Position numbers and translations under genes: made by a program. The notes beneath the pieces are model-generated. The model did no database searches, was not told the origin of the DNA, and saw only the letters and a program-made list of their open reading frames with translations. 64,000 nucleotides of DNA from Kaistella soli (lineage in GTDB: Bacteria > Bacteroidota > Bacteroidia > Flavobacteriales > Weeksellaceae). The stretch is taken from the NCBI RefSeq assembly GCF_019038595.1, contig NZ_JAHOPF010000004.1:377747-441746 (forward strand). Reading direction: 5' to 3'. Of this stretch, positions 6,953 through 15,355 are shown one piece after another (the first letter of the stretch is position 1; every line of letters begins with the position of its first letter).

Positions 6953-9232
6953 ATGGAAACACAAAAATTTAGTTATGACAATAGCATTGTGCGAGCGTTT
7001 CTTTATGCAACCGTAGTTTTCGGACTTGTCGGTTTCTTATTGGGGCTTACCGCAGCGTTAATGCTTTTCTATCCCGAACTTCCTGAGTTTTTCTTTGGAA
7101 CTGATGATGCAACCATCAAAAGTTTACAAAGCGGCAACCTTCAGGGATTGATCAATACGCATGGTGCGTTTGGTTTTGGCCGAATCAGAATGCTTCACAC
7201 CAGTGCAGTAATTTTCGCATTCGTAGCCAACGGATTTTTTGCAGGAGCATATTACTCACTTCAGAGATTGCTGAAAACCAGAATGTGGAGCGATACCCTT
7301 TCATGGATTCATTTCTGGGGATGGCAGCTGATGATCGTTGCTGTAGTAATCACTTTCTTAATGGGAATCAACACTTCTAAAGAGTACGCAGAACACGAGT
7401 GGCCGATTGATATTTTAATTACTGTGGTTTGGGTAATTTTTGGTATCAATATGATCGGAACGATCGCCATCAGAAGAGTGCGTCACCTTTATGTAGCCAT
7501 CTGGTTCTATTTGGGAACGTGGGTAGCTGTAGCGATGCTTCACATCTTCAACAACCTTGAAGTTCCGTTAACTTTCACCGGCTGGAAATCTTATTCTGCT
7601 TATGCAGGGGTAAAAGATGCTTTGGTTCAGTGGTGGTACGGTCACAACGCGGTGGCGTTTGTATTGACAACACCTATTCTTGGTCTGATGTATTACTTCT
7701 TACCAAAAGCGGCTGACAGACCTGTATTCTCTTATAAATTATCAATTATTCACTTCTGGTCACTGATCTTTGTTTATATCTGGGCAGGTCCTCACCATTT
7801 GCAGTATACTGCAGTACCAGGGTGGGCTCAGGCGTTGGCAACAGGTTTCTCTATAATGCTTATTGCACCGTCCTGGGGTGGAATGCTGAACGGGCTTCTT
7901 ACCTTGAGAGGAGCTTGGGATAAAGTAAGAGAAAACCCAGTACTTAAATTCTTTGTGGTCGCTGTAACCTGTTACGGGATGGCAACCTTTGAAGGACCGC
8001 TTTTAGCAACGAAAACATTAAATAAAATCGGGCATTATACCGATTGGGTTATTGGACACGTTCACGTTGGAGCATTAGGATGGAATGGTTTCATGACATT
8101 CGGTATGATTTATTATTTGCTTCCAATCTTGTGGAGAACCAAACTCTGGTCTGTAAAATTAGCAAACTGGCATTTCTGGCTGGGAACTTTAGGAATTATT
8201 TTCTACGCGGTTCCATTGTACATCGCAGGATTTACTCAGGGATTGATGTGGAAACAGTTCAACCCGGACGGAACTTTAGTTTATAAAAACTGGCTGGATA
8301 CCGTTACTGCAATTATTCCTTATTATCAAATGAGATTTGTCGGAGGATTGCTTTACATTTCCGGAGCGATTCTGATGGTGGTTAACATTATCGGAACCGT
8401 AAGAAGCGGATCTTTCCAGAAAGAAGTACCTGCAGAAGCACCAGCACTTGCAGCAGTAACCAAAAAAAGAAAAGAAGGCGAAGGTTTACACCTTTGGCTG
8501 GAGAGAACTCCTCTTCTTTTGACAATCTTGTCTTTTGTTGCAGTGGCTATTGGAGGTTTCATTGAAATTGTACCAACCCTGCTTATTAAAGATAATGTAC
8601 CTACCATTGCGGCAGTGAAGCCATATTCACCACTGGAGCTGGAAGGTAGAGATTTATACATCAGAGAAGGCTGTAATGCATGTCACAGCCAGATGATCCG
8701 TCCGTTCCGTGACGAGGTAGTAAGATTTAACGGTAAAAACGGACAGTATTCCAAAGCCGGAGAATTTGTGTACGACAGACCATTCCTTTGGGGTTCAAAA
8801 AGAACCGGTCCGGATTTACACAGAGAGGGTGGTAAAAACCCAAGTTCATGGCACTACAAGCATATGCTGAACCCAAGAGTAACTTCCGCAGGTTCTATTA
8901 TGCCACGTTACCCATGGTTGATCTCCAATGATTTGGACAGAAGCCAGATGGTGGATAAAATCAAGCTGATGAAGAATACATTTGATGTTCCGTACACGAA
9001 AGCACAGATTGATTCAGCTGATCAGTGGGCAGACAATCAGGCAGCATTCATCGTGAAGCAGATTTATTCTGAAGCAGCCGACGTTAAAGAAGCATATGCA
9101 GCTAAAAAAGCAGCGGACGGCGCTAACTTTACACCGCTTGAGAAAAAAGAAATCATCGCTTTGATCGCTTACCTGCAAAGACTGGGGACTGATATCAAAA
9201 CAACTGAAATAAAAACAGCAAGCACCAATTAA
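6953..9232 (+). CDS. ccoNO: cbb3 oxidase fused catalytic subunit CcoN and monohaem cytochrome CcoO
   Basis: 759 residues. Residues 1 to about 480 are CcoN, the haem-copper oxygen-reducing subunit, with many membrane helices and His ligands in segments such as YGHNAVAFVLTTP, GPHHLQYTAVP and IGHVHVGALGWNG. After a linker containing KKRKEG (about 487-510) a further membrane anchor leads into CcoO, a periplasmic monohaem cytochrome c with CNACH (Cys574, Cys577, His578) followed by SQMIRPFRDEVVR. Canonical proteobacterial CcoN and CcoO are separate; the fusion is widespread in Bacteroidota. It reduces O2 to water under low oxygen while pumping protons. ccoQ begins 19 bases downstream. Confidence 0.96.
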   Translation: METQKFSYDNSIVRAFLYATVVFGLVGFLLGLTAALMLFYPELPEFFFGTDDATIKSLQSGNLQGLINTHGAFGFGRIRMLHTSAVIFAFVANGFFAGAYYSLQRLLKTRMWSDTLSWIHFWGWQLMIVAVVITFLMGINTSKEYAEHEWPIDILITVVWVIFGINMIGTIAIRRVRHLYVAIWFYLGTWVAVAMLHIFNNLEVPLTFTGWKSYSAYAGVKDALVQWWYGHNAVAFVLTTPILGLMYYFLPKAADRPVFSYKLSIIHFWSLIFVYIWAGPHHLQYTAVPGWAQALATGFSIMLIAPSWGGMLNGLLTLRGAWDKVRENPVLKFFVVAVTCYGMATFEGPLLATKTLNKIGHYTDWVIGHVHVGALGWNGFMTFGMIYYLLPILWRTKLWSVKLANWHFWLGTLGIIFYAVPLYIAGFTQGLMWKQFNPDGTLVYKNWLDTVTAIIPYYQMRFVGGLLYISGAILMVVNIIGTVRSGSFQKEVPAEAPALAAVTKKRKEGEGLHLWLERTPLLLTILSFVAVAIGGFIEIVPTLLIKDNVPTIAAVKPYSPLELEGRDLYIREGCNACHSQMIRPFRDEVVRFNGKNGQYSKAGEFVYDRPFLWGSKRTGPDLHREGGKNPSSWHYKHMLNPRVTSAGSIMPRYPWLISNDLDRSQMVDKIKLMKNTFDVPYTKAQIDSADQWADNQAAFIVKQIYSEAADVKEAYAAKKAADGANFTPLEKKEIIALIAYLQRLGTDIKTTEIKTASTN

Positions 9233-9251
9233 TCATTAAAAAAGGCATTAA

Positions 9252-9446
9252 ATGATACCTCAAAATGTAAAAGACATACTGGGAAACAGCGAAAATGTGG
9301 GTTTATTACAGACATTGGCAATGTTCTTCTTTCTATTCTTCTTTTTGGGGATTGTATATTATGTTTTTACAAGGCCGAAAAAACATTATGATGAAGAAGC
9401 CAATGCCCCTTTAGAAGATGATCATACTGAAGACAAGAATATTTAA
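9252..9446 (+). CDS. ccoQ: cbb3 oxidase small subunit CcoQ
   Basis: 64 residues with one transmembrane helix (about 19-40, MFFFLFFFLGIVYYVF) followed by the typical TRPKKHYDEEAN cytosolic tail. CcoQ/FixQ stabilises the cbb3 complex. Its position between ccoNO and ccoP supports the call. Confidence 0.9.
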   Translation: MIPQNVKDILGNSENVGLLQTLAMFFFLFFFLGIVYYVFTRPKKHYDEEANAPLEDDHTEDKNI

Positions 9447-9464
9447 TTTTTAAATTAAACTAAA

Positions 9465-10343
9465 ATGAAACAAAGAACACCGGTATACATTACCATCCTC
9501 ATCATACTTTGTATTTTATATATTGTATCATACATGTTTGTTCAGGATACTTCGTTCCTTACTTCTCCTTATTTTTGGGGAACTGCATTAATTGCTGCAA
9601 TTATCGCGCTCATCCATCATTCAATCGGAGATTTAATTGAAAACACCAAGTTCAAAACTCTTTCTGATGAGGAAAAGAAGGCTTATCTGGAAGCTAAAAA
9701 AGTTCCTTATTTTAAAGGTCTTTACGAAAGTGCCTTTAAGAAACAGTCGGCAAGTGAAGAAAAAGATATCCTTATTGACCATGGTTTCGACGGCATCATG
9801 GAGCTTGACAATCAGTTACCGAAATGGTGGCTGGGTCTTTTCTGGTTCGGCGTTTCCTACTGTCTTGTTTATATGCTTTCGTATGCTTTTACAGATTTTG
9901 CACATCAGACTCCAGAGTATGACGCAGAATACAAAGCACAGACTGCAAGTATTGCAGAGTATGTGAAAAATACCCCTCCACCAACCATTGATAATGCAGC
10001 GTATTCACCTGATAATATTGAAGCGGGTGCAGAAGTTTTCAAAACCAACTGTGTTTCCTGTCACGGTGACGGAGGAAAAGGCGGAATCGGGCCAAACCTT
10101 ACTGACAATACGTGGATCAACCAACCTGAAAAAACATTGTTTAAAAATGTTTTCCATATGGTAGAAAACGGAAGTCCGAACAATCCAACCATGCAGGCTT
10201 GGGGTAAAAACGGAGTACTTACAGGATTTGATATCCAGAATGTGGCAGCATATGTATATCATATCAATCAGGAACAAAAACCTATTACACCTGCAGAAGG
10301 CGGTGCAGCCCCACAGGGAACACCTGCAAACTGGGAAAAATAA
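9465..10343 (+). CDS. ccoP: cbb3 oxidase cytochrome c subunit CcoP (single haem)
   Basis: 292 residues. Two hydrophobic segments lie near 8-25 and 34-48. They are followed by the FixP_N-type region (DHGFDGIMELDNQLPKWW and a third helix, LFWFGVSYCLVYML), then one cytochrome c domain with CVSCH (Cys196, Cys199, His200) and GGIGPNLTD. Proteobacterial CcoP carries two haem c groups; only one CxxCH is present here, as is usual in Bacteroidota. It passes electrons to CcoO and CcoN. The C terminus is a Pro/Ala/Gly-rich linker. An inverted repeat that may end the transcript follows. Confidence 0.93.
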   Translation: MKQRTPVYITILIILCILYIVSYMFVQDTSFLTSPYFWGTALIAAIIALIHHSIGDLIENTKFKTLSDEEKKAYLEAKKVPYFKGLYESAFKKQSASEEKDILIDHGFDGIMELDNQLPKWWLGLFWFGVSYCLVYMLSYAFTDFAHQTPEYDAEYKAQTASIAEYVKNTPPPTIDNAAYSPDNIEAGAEVFKTNCVSCHGDGGKGGIGPNLTDNTWINQPEKTLFKNVFHMVENGSPNNPTMQAWGKNGVLTGFDIQNVAAYVYHINQEQKPITPAEGGAAPQGTPANWEK

Positions 10344-10378
10344 GCACTTAACTTAAAACTATAGCTTTTGAAAACATA

Positions 10379-10410
10379 ATTCGTTATTTTTGTAAAATCA
10401 AATAACGGAT
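10379..10410 (+). terminator. Inverted repeat: possible terminator overlapping the ccoG promoter
   Basis: Arms ATTCGTTATTT (10379-10389) and AAATAACGGAT (10400-10410) pair with one mismatch across a 10-base loop, and an eight-T run begins five bases later. The -7 element TATTTTTG (10385-10392) for ccoG lies inside the hairpin, so termination of ccoSNOQP and initiation of ccoG may share the same bases. The stem is AT-rich and efficiency is uncertain. Confidence 0.45.
10385..10392 (+). promoter_or_regulatory. -7 promoter element of ccoG
   Basis: TATTTTTG matches TAnnTTTG. It sits in the left arm and loop of the hairpin at 10379-10410 and implies a leader of about 40 nt for ccoG. Confidence 0.4.
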
Positions 10411-10439
10411 TATGTTTTTTTTATTAAATAGATCATAAA

Positions 10440-11888
10440 ATGTCGGAAGATCAAAATTACAGAGGCGGACAGGGACAGGTCGTAGATGCAGAAACTTTCA
10501 GAGATTCTGTGGGAACGATGGATCAGTCCGGAAAAAGAAGATGGGTATTCCCAAGAAAACCCAGCGGAAGATATACCAACTACAGAACACTTGTAGCCTG
10601 GTTTCTTCTAGCATTGTTTTTCGCTCTGCCATTCATCAAAATCCACGGAAACCCTGTTTTGCTCATCAATGTAGTCGACAGACAGTTCTTTATTGCAGGA
10701 CAGCCGTTCTATCCGCAGGATTTCTTTATCCTTGCTCTGGGAGCAATAACATCAATTATATTCATCATTCTTTTCACTGTTGTTTTTGGCCGGATTTTCT
10801 GTGGCTGGATCTGCCCGCAGACTATTTTCCTTGAAATGATATTCCGGAAAATCGACTACTTAATCGAAGGCGACCGTAACAAACAGATGAAACTTGACCG
10901 TCAGGAATGGAATTCAGAGAAAATCTGGAAACGTTCACTGAAATGGTCAATCTTTATTATCATTTCATTAATTATTACGCACTGGATGTTCATGTATATC
11001 GTAGGATATCAGGAAGTGTTTGATATGATAAAAGAAGGCCCGTTCAATAATTTCACCAGCTTTTTGGTGATGATTATCTTTACGGCGGCATTTTATTTCA
11101 CCTTTGCCTGGTTCAGGGAACAGGTCTGTACGCTAGTTTGTCCCTACGGAAGATTGCAGGGAGTGTTAATTGATAAACAGACCATCAACGTTTATTACGA
11201 TTTCAAAAGAGGTGAAAACCGCTCTAAATGGAGAAAAGGAGAAGACAGACGCGCTGAAGGAAAAGGCGACTGTATCGACTGTAACCAATGTGTGGTAGTG
11301 TGTCCAACCGGAATCGACATCAGAGACGGACAACAGCTGGAATGCGTAAACTGTACCGCCTGTATAGACGCCTGCGACGAAGTAATGGTGAAAGTAGGAT
11401 TACCGAAAGGACTGATCCGTTATGCAACAGAAGACGAAATAGAAAAAGAAGTTCCGTTTAAGTTTACCGGCAGGATGAAAGCATATTCTGCGGTGCTTCT
11501 GCTGATGATCGGGTTTTTAGGTTTTCTGCTGAGCAACCGGGGAACAATGGAAGCGAAATTTATTAAACCTGCTGGCTCTTCTTTCTTTGTGAGAGACGGA
11601 AAAATTAATAATACTTACAATTACACTTTCCTCAATAAGTCTAACAAAGACCAGCTGGTAACGATCAAAGTTATTGAACCGCAGCATGGTGAAGTTTCTT
11701 TAAGCACTACTGATAAAATTCTTCTGAAAAGAGATCAGATGATTAAAGGAACCGTAAATGTGAGTTTCCCTGAAAAGGAAATGAAACTGTCAAAACAGAA
11801 TGTGAAAATCGGGGTGTATAACCAAAACGGCGAACTGCTCGATTCTTTCGAAACTTATTTTGAAGGACCATTCAAATTACAATTTTAA
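10440..11888 (+). CDS. ccoG: cbb3 oxidase accessory ferredoxin-like membrane protein CcoG
   Basis: 482 residues. Polyferredoxin of the CcoG/RdxA/FixG family, implicated in Cu(II) to Cu(I) reduction during cbb3 assembly. Several membrane helices in the first 240 residues carry FCGWICPQT and CTLVCPYGRLQG. Two 4Fe-4S binding motifs follow: CIDCNQCVVVCP and CVNCTACIDAC. After a late helix (YSAVLLLMIGFLGFLLS) comes an Ig-like C-terminal domain (FixG_C). ccoH starts seven bases after the stop. Confidence 0.95.
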   Translation: MSEDQNYRGGQGQVVDAETFRDSVGTMDQSGKRRWVFPRKPSGRYTNYRTLVAWFLLALFFALPFIKIHGNPVLLINVVDRQFFIAGQPFYPQDFFILALGAITSIIFIILFTVVFGRIFCGWICPQTIFLEMIFRKIDYLIEGDRNKQMKLDRQEWNSEKIWKRSLKWSIFIIISLIITHWMFMYIVGYQEVFDMIKEGPFNNFTSFLVMIIFTAAFYFTFAWFREQVCTLVCPYGRLQGVLIDKQTINVYYDFKRGENRSKWRKGEDRRAEGKGDCIDCNQCVVVCPTGIDIRDGQQLECVNCTACIDACDEVMVKVGLPKGLIRYATEDEIEKEVPFKFTGRMKAYSAVLLLMIGFLGFLLSNRGTMEAKFIKPAGSSFFVRDGKINNTYNYTFLNKSNKDQLVTIKVIEPQHGEVSLSTTDKILLKRDQMIKGTVNVSFPEKEMKLSKQNVKIGVYNQNGELLDSFETYFEGPFKLQF

Positions 11889-11895
11889 AAAAGTT

Positions 11896-12351
11896 ATGTT
11901 AAAAAAATTCAGTTGGGGACACGGAGTCGTTTTGGCGCTCGGTTCCTTTATCATATTTATTCTGTTTATGATCTTTGTATTTTCAAACGGAATGAAAAAT
12001 TCAGAACTAATTTCTGATGACTATTATCAGGACGAACTTACTTATCAGGAAGTGATCAATGCAAAAAACAATGCAGATCATCTTACTGAAAAACCGGTTT
12101 ACAGACAGACCGCAGAAGGTATAAGCATCACGTTTCCCCAAACTCTGGCAATAGACAATTCCAAAGTGAACTTTAATCTGTTCAGGACCGATGACGGTAA
12201 TCTTGATGTGAAAAAAGAGGTAATTTTAGATCAAAACAAACAGTTTCTTATTCCTTCAAAAGTACTTTCTAAAGGTTCGTATACCTTAAAAATAAATTGG
12301 CATCAGGATAAAAAACCATATCAGCTCGATTACGACGTTCAATGGAAATAG
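11896..12351 (+). CDS. ccoH: cbb3 assembly protein CcoH/FixH
   Basis: 151 residues from the ATG at 11896, directly after ccoG; the upstream non-ATG extension would overlap ccoG. One N-terminal helix (about 10-30) follows the signature FSWGHGVV, then a periplasmic Ig-like domain with SELISDDYYQDELTYQ. CcoH stabilises CcoN and works with CcoI. The last ten bases overlap the next gene, which points to translational coupling. Confidence 0.9.
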   Translation: MLKKFSWGHGVVLALGSFIIFILFMIFVFSNGMKNSELISDDYYQDELTYQEVINAKNNADHLTEKPVYRQTAEGISITFPQTLAIDNSKVNFNLFRTDDGNLDVKKEVILDQNKQFLIPSKVLSKGSYTLKINWHQDKKPYQLDYDVQWK

Positions 12352-13085
12352 CACTCATCATTTCGGCCCTGGGTTTAGGTTTCGCATCCGGTTTCCACTG
12401 TATCGGGATGTGCGGACCGATCGCGCTTTCGATGGGATTAACCAAGAAACAGGCAACCAATTATTATCTTCAAAACCTTACCTATCAGTTTGGCAGAATC
12501 TTCACCTACTCTATTCTCGGAGCTGTTTTGGGAATTGTAGGACAGGGTTTCCAATTGGCGGGTTTCCAGCAGTATTTAACCGTTGCTGTAGGAGTTGTAC
12601 TGATTTTAATGGCCTTGTTTTCTTTCGGCGGAAAAGATTTCGCTTCTAAAATTCCTTTTCTGTCTAAATTCCTGTTCAAAGTAAAAATGAATCTGGGTAA
12701 ACTTCTTCAGAAAGCTGATTACAGATCACGCTTCACTACGGGAATTCTGAACGGATTATTACCATGCGGAATGGTTTATATGGCATTAACAGCAAGTTTG
12801 GCGTCAGGCGGAATCTTGCAAAGTGCTGCATTCATGGCACTTTTCGGTTTCGGTACACTGCCTTTTATGTTTTTCGTTGTATTGCTGGGTAACCTGATGA
12901 CGACCGCTTTCAGAATAAAAATCCTGAAATTCGTTCCGGTAATGATGATCGTTTTAGGCGGTCTTTTCATCCTTCGCGGCCTGGAAGTCGGCATTCCATA
13001 TATTTCGCCTAAAAAGGAAGCTTTACAGGTGATTCACAATGATTCTAAAGAACACCAGAACGGAAACCACGCAACCTGTCATTAG
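12342..13085 (+). CDS. DsbD_2/TauE-like membrane protein of the cbb3 locus
   Basis: 247 residues with about six membrane helices. The motif GFHCIGMCGPIALSMG near residue 14 and LNGLLPCGMVYMAL near residue 140 are diagnostic of the DsbD_2 / SafE-like family that regularly accompanies cco genes. The paired Cys-containing loops suggest metal or thiol chemistry in copper delivery or cytochrome maturation; this is inference. Overlap with ccoH and the His-rich tail (HNDSKEHQNGNHATCH, several His plus a Cys) support a metal-linked role. Often annotated only as a sulfite exporter, which the context does not support. Confidence 0.82.
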   Translation: MEIALIISALGLGFASGFHCIGMCGPIALSMGLTKKQATNYYLQNLTYQFGRIFTYSILGAVLGIVGQGFQLAGFQQYLTVAVGVVLILMALFSFGGKDFASKIPFLSKFLFKVKMNLGKLLQKADYRSRFTTGILNGLLPCGMVYMALTASLASGGILQSAAFMALFGFGTLPFMFFVVLLGNLMTTAFRIKILKFVPVMMIVLGGLFILRGLEVGIPYISPKKEALQVIHNDSKEHQNGNHATCH

Positions 13086-13125
13086 CATTTTTCCAGCCAA
13101 AAAAGTATCATTCATTGCCAAACTT

Positions 13126-13133
13126 TAACTTTG
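13126..13133 (+). promoter_or_regulatory. -7 promoter element of the Met-rich lipoprotein
   Basis: TAACTTTG fits TAnnTTTG and lies 39 bases before the start codon, so the gene probably has its own promoter and is not simply the tail of the cco operon. Confidence 0.45.
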
Positions 13134-13172
13134 GTCTCCAATTTGAATCCAATCTAAGAATTCAAATTAAAT

Positions 13173-13958
13173 ATGATGAAATATTTTCTCGTAATTGTTT
13201 TGGCCGTATTCGGATTACAGTCCTGTTCAGTAAATACAGAAACCACTTATTATAAAGATTCCGCTACCAGCATGGAATCTCATATTTTAATGGATCAAAG
13301 TATGCTGGGAATGATGAAAACGATGGGCAGCAAAGCTGAAGTTCTTCAGAATTCAAAAGAATTAAGCAACCTTACTACAGACTGGAAGAGCCTTTACGAC
13401 ATCCAGAAAACCGGAAAAATTACCGTCAACGAAGATTCAGCGAAAGTGCTGAAAAAACTTTTCATGAAAGTGAATAAGCAAAAAGGTGAGGTATACGGAC
13501 TCTCCCTAAAATATGACAAATTATTACCCGGTGAAATAGCAGCCCTTCTCTCGCAAAGCAAACAGCTGAAAAATCTTCCGCTTCAGAATGCCGCAAGCTG
13601 GGACGGAAAAGTGTTGACAATTGACACCGATAAACTGAATGCCACTGAGTTTCTGAACGAAATCGGAAAGAACTCTCCTTCCCCAGAAACTGCAAAACCT
13701 CAGACCAAAAGTGATTCCATAGAAGTTTACGGCAGGCAAATGGCGCAGGGAATGATTGGAATGATGAAGATGTTCAATATGAATTTCACCAGTACCATGA
13801 AATTTCAGAAACCTATCAAATCGATTAACGGCAAACATGATTTTGTGAAGCAGATCGACAATAAAACAATACAGATCAATGTCCGGAGCAATGATTTACT
13901 TGACAAAGGGAAGTCGCTCACCAACAAAGACAAGAAAATAATTATCACTACAGAATAA
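13173..13958 (+). CDS. Methionine-rich lipoprotein of unknown function
   Basis: 261 residues (260 if the second of two adjacent ATGs is used). Lipoprotein signal with LQSC (Cys18). The mature protein has two Met-dense stretches: about residues 40-52 (MDQSMLGMMKTMG) and about 190-210 (QMAQGMIGMMKMFNMN), separated by a Ser/Pro/Thr/Lys linker. I do not recognise the family. Methionine clusters can bind Cu(I), and the gene follows the cbb3 copper-assembly genes, but the spacing and amphipathic pattern could equally be structural. A bidirectional terminator follows. Confidence 0.7.
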   Translation: MMKYFLVIVLAVFGLQSCSVNTETTYYKDSATSMESHILMDQSMLGMMKTMGSKAEVLQNSKELSNLTTDWKSLYDIQKTGKITVNEDSAKVLKKLFMKVNKQKGEVYGLSLKYDKLLPGEIAALLSQSKQLKNLPLQNAASWDGKVLTIDTDKLNATEFLNEIGKNSPSPETAKPQTKSDSIEVYGRQMAQGMIGMMKMFNMNFTSTMKFQKPIKSINGKHDFVKQIDNKTIQINVRSNDLLDKGKSLTNKDKKIIITTE

Positions 13959-13990
13959 AAAAAAGCCATCGGAATTCGATGGATTTTTTT
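13957..13990. terminator. Bidirectional intrinsic terminator
   Basis: Stem CCATCG / CGATGG (13966-13971 and 13977-13982) flanked by A and T runs on both sides. It lies between the convergent lipoprotein gene and serS and can serve both. Confidence 0.8.
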
Positions 13991-14006
13991 ATTTTGATTT
14001 GAGCTA

Positions 14007-15275
14007 TTAGTCAATACTGTCAAATCTTGTATACGCTGCAATTTTAGCAGGAATTCGGATGCCGTTTTCAGTCTGGTTGTTCTCCAGAAGTGCTGCCATA
14101 ATTCTTGGCAACGCCATCGCGGAACCGTTCAGCGTATGAACCAACTGGGTTTTTCCGTCGCCTTTAAATCTGCATTTTAAACGGTTTGCCTGGAAGGTTT
14201 CGAAATTCGAAACTGAAGAAACTTCCAGCCATTTTTCCTGTGCCGCACTCCAAACTTCAAAATCGTAAGTCATCGCCGATGTAAAGCCCATATCGCCTCC
14301 ACAAAGTCTTAAAATCCTGAAAGGAAGTTCCAAATCAACTAAGATTGATTTTACATGCTCCACCATTTCTTCCAGTGCAGCGTAAGAATTTTCTGGTTTT
14401 TCAAGACGTACGATTTCTACTTTTTCAAACTGATGCAGCCTGTTCAAACCACGTACATGTGCTCCGTAACTTCCCGCTTCTCTTCTGTAACACTGAGAAA
14501 ATGCTGTGTTTTTTATCGGCAGATCCTTTTCATCCAATAAAACATCACGGTACAGATTTGTTACCGGTACTTCTGCTGTGGGAATTAGGTATAAATTATC
14601 TTCATTCACATAATACATCTGCCCTTCTTTATCGGGAAGCTGCCCTGTTCCGTAGCCAGAAGCTTCGTTCACCACATGCGGCGGATTCACTTCCAGATAG
14701 CCAGCATCAGTGTTTTTATCAAGGAAATACTGAACCAAAGACCTTTGCAGCCTTGCTCCTTTTCCGAAATAAACCGGAAAACCAGCTCCTGCGATTTTTA
14801 CACCGAGTTCAAAATCAATTAAATTGTATTTTTTAGCGAGCTCCCAATGAGGAACAGCGCCTTCACCCAAACCTTCCACGTCATGCGACTGGTAAATAAT
14901 TTCATTGTCTTCTGCAGAAGTTCCAGCCAGCACTTTTTCGTAAGGAATATTTGGAATCAGGTAAAGAATATCAAGAAGTTTTGCTTCGGAATCCTTTAAT
15001 TTTTGCTGCAGAGTTTGAGAATTTTCTTTGAATTCCGCGGTTTTAGATTTTGCCGCTTCGGCTTCCTCCTTTTTTCCCTCTTTCATTAGAATCCCAATTT
15101 CTTTCGAAATACGGTTCATTTCCGCGAGGTTCTGATCAAGCTCGAACTGGTATTTTTTTCTTTCGTCATCATTGGAAATGGCTTCTTCCACCAATTCTAA
15201 CTGTTTGAAATTTCTTTTCTTTAAACCTTCTAAAACGCGTTCCTTGTTTTCGCGCAAAAAATTAACCTGTAGCAT
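14007..15275 (-). CDS. serS: Seryl-tRNA synthetase
   Basis: 422 residues, class II synthetase charging tRNA-Ser. The N-terminal long antiparallel coiled coil (residues about 1-110, heavily charged) binds the tRNA variable arm. The catalytic domain has motif 2 (FSQCYRREAGSYG ... LHQFEKVEI) and motif 3 (GSAMALPRIMAALLENNQ). The ATG at 15275 is preceded by a leader of about 60 nt with a hairpin at its 5' end. Monocistronic, closed by the bidirectional terminator. Confidence 0.96.
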   Translation of the reverse strand: MLQVNFLRENKERVLEGLKKRNFKQLELVEEAISNDDERKKYQFELDQNLAEMNRISKEIGILMKEGKKEEAEAAKSKTAEFKENSQTLQQKLKDSEAKLLDILYLIPNIPYEKVLAGTSAEDNEIIYQSHDVEGLGEGAVPHWELAKKYNLIDFELGVKIAGAGFPVYFGKGARLQRSLVQYFLDKNTDAGYLEVNPPHVVNEASGYGTGQLPDKEGQMYYVNEDNLYLIPTAEVPVTNLYRDVLLDEKDLPIKNTAFSQCYRREAGSYGAHVRGLNRLHQFEKVEIVRLEKPENSYAALEEMVEHVKSILVDLELPFRILRLCGGDMGFTSAMTYDFEVWSAAQEKWLEVSSVSNFETFQANRLKCRFKGDGKTQLVHTLNGSAMALPRIMAALLENNQTENGIRIPAKIAAYTRFDSID

Positions 15276-15306
15276 ATATGGTTGAAAATTGATAATTAGT
15301 GATAGC

Positions 15307-15333
15307 TTTTGATAATCGCATTAATTATCAAAA
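15307..15333 (-). repeat. Hairpin at the 5' end of the serS leader
   Basis: Perfect 10-base arms TTTTGATAAT and ATTATCAAAA around a 7-base loop. The serS start site inferred from the -7 element is near 15337, so the stem would cap the 5' end of the mRNA. A further TTGATAAT copy lies nearby at about 15285. It may stabilise the mRNA or end the upstream lipoprotein transcript. Confidence 0.5.
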
Positions 15334-15343
15334 AAGTAAGACA

Positions 15344-15351
15344 CAAATTTA
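15344..15351 (-). promoter_or_regulatory. -7 promoter element of serS
   Basis: On the minus strand TAAATTTG fits TAnnTTTG. The start site would be near 15337, about 60 bases before the serS ATG. Confidence 0.5.
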
Positions 15352-15355
15352 ATGA

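Noticed and set aside
12342-13085. Sulfite exporter annotation for the last cco-locus gene
   Set aside because: The Cys-containing CIGMCGP and LPCG motifs and the cco context fit the DsbD_2-like assembly family better.
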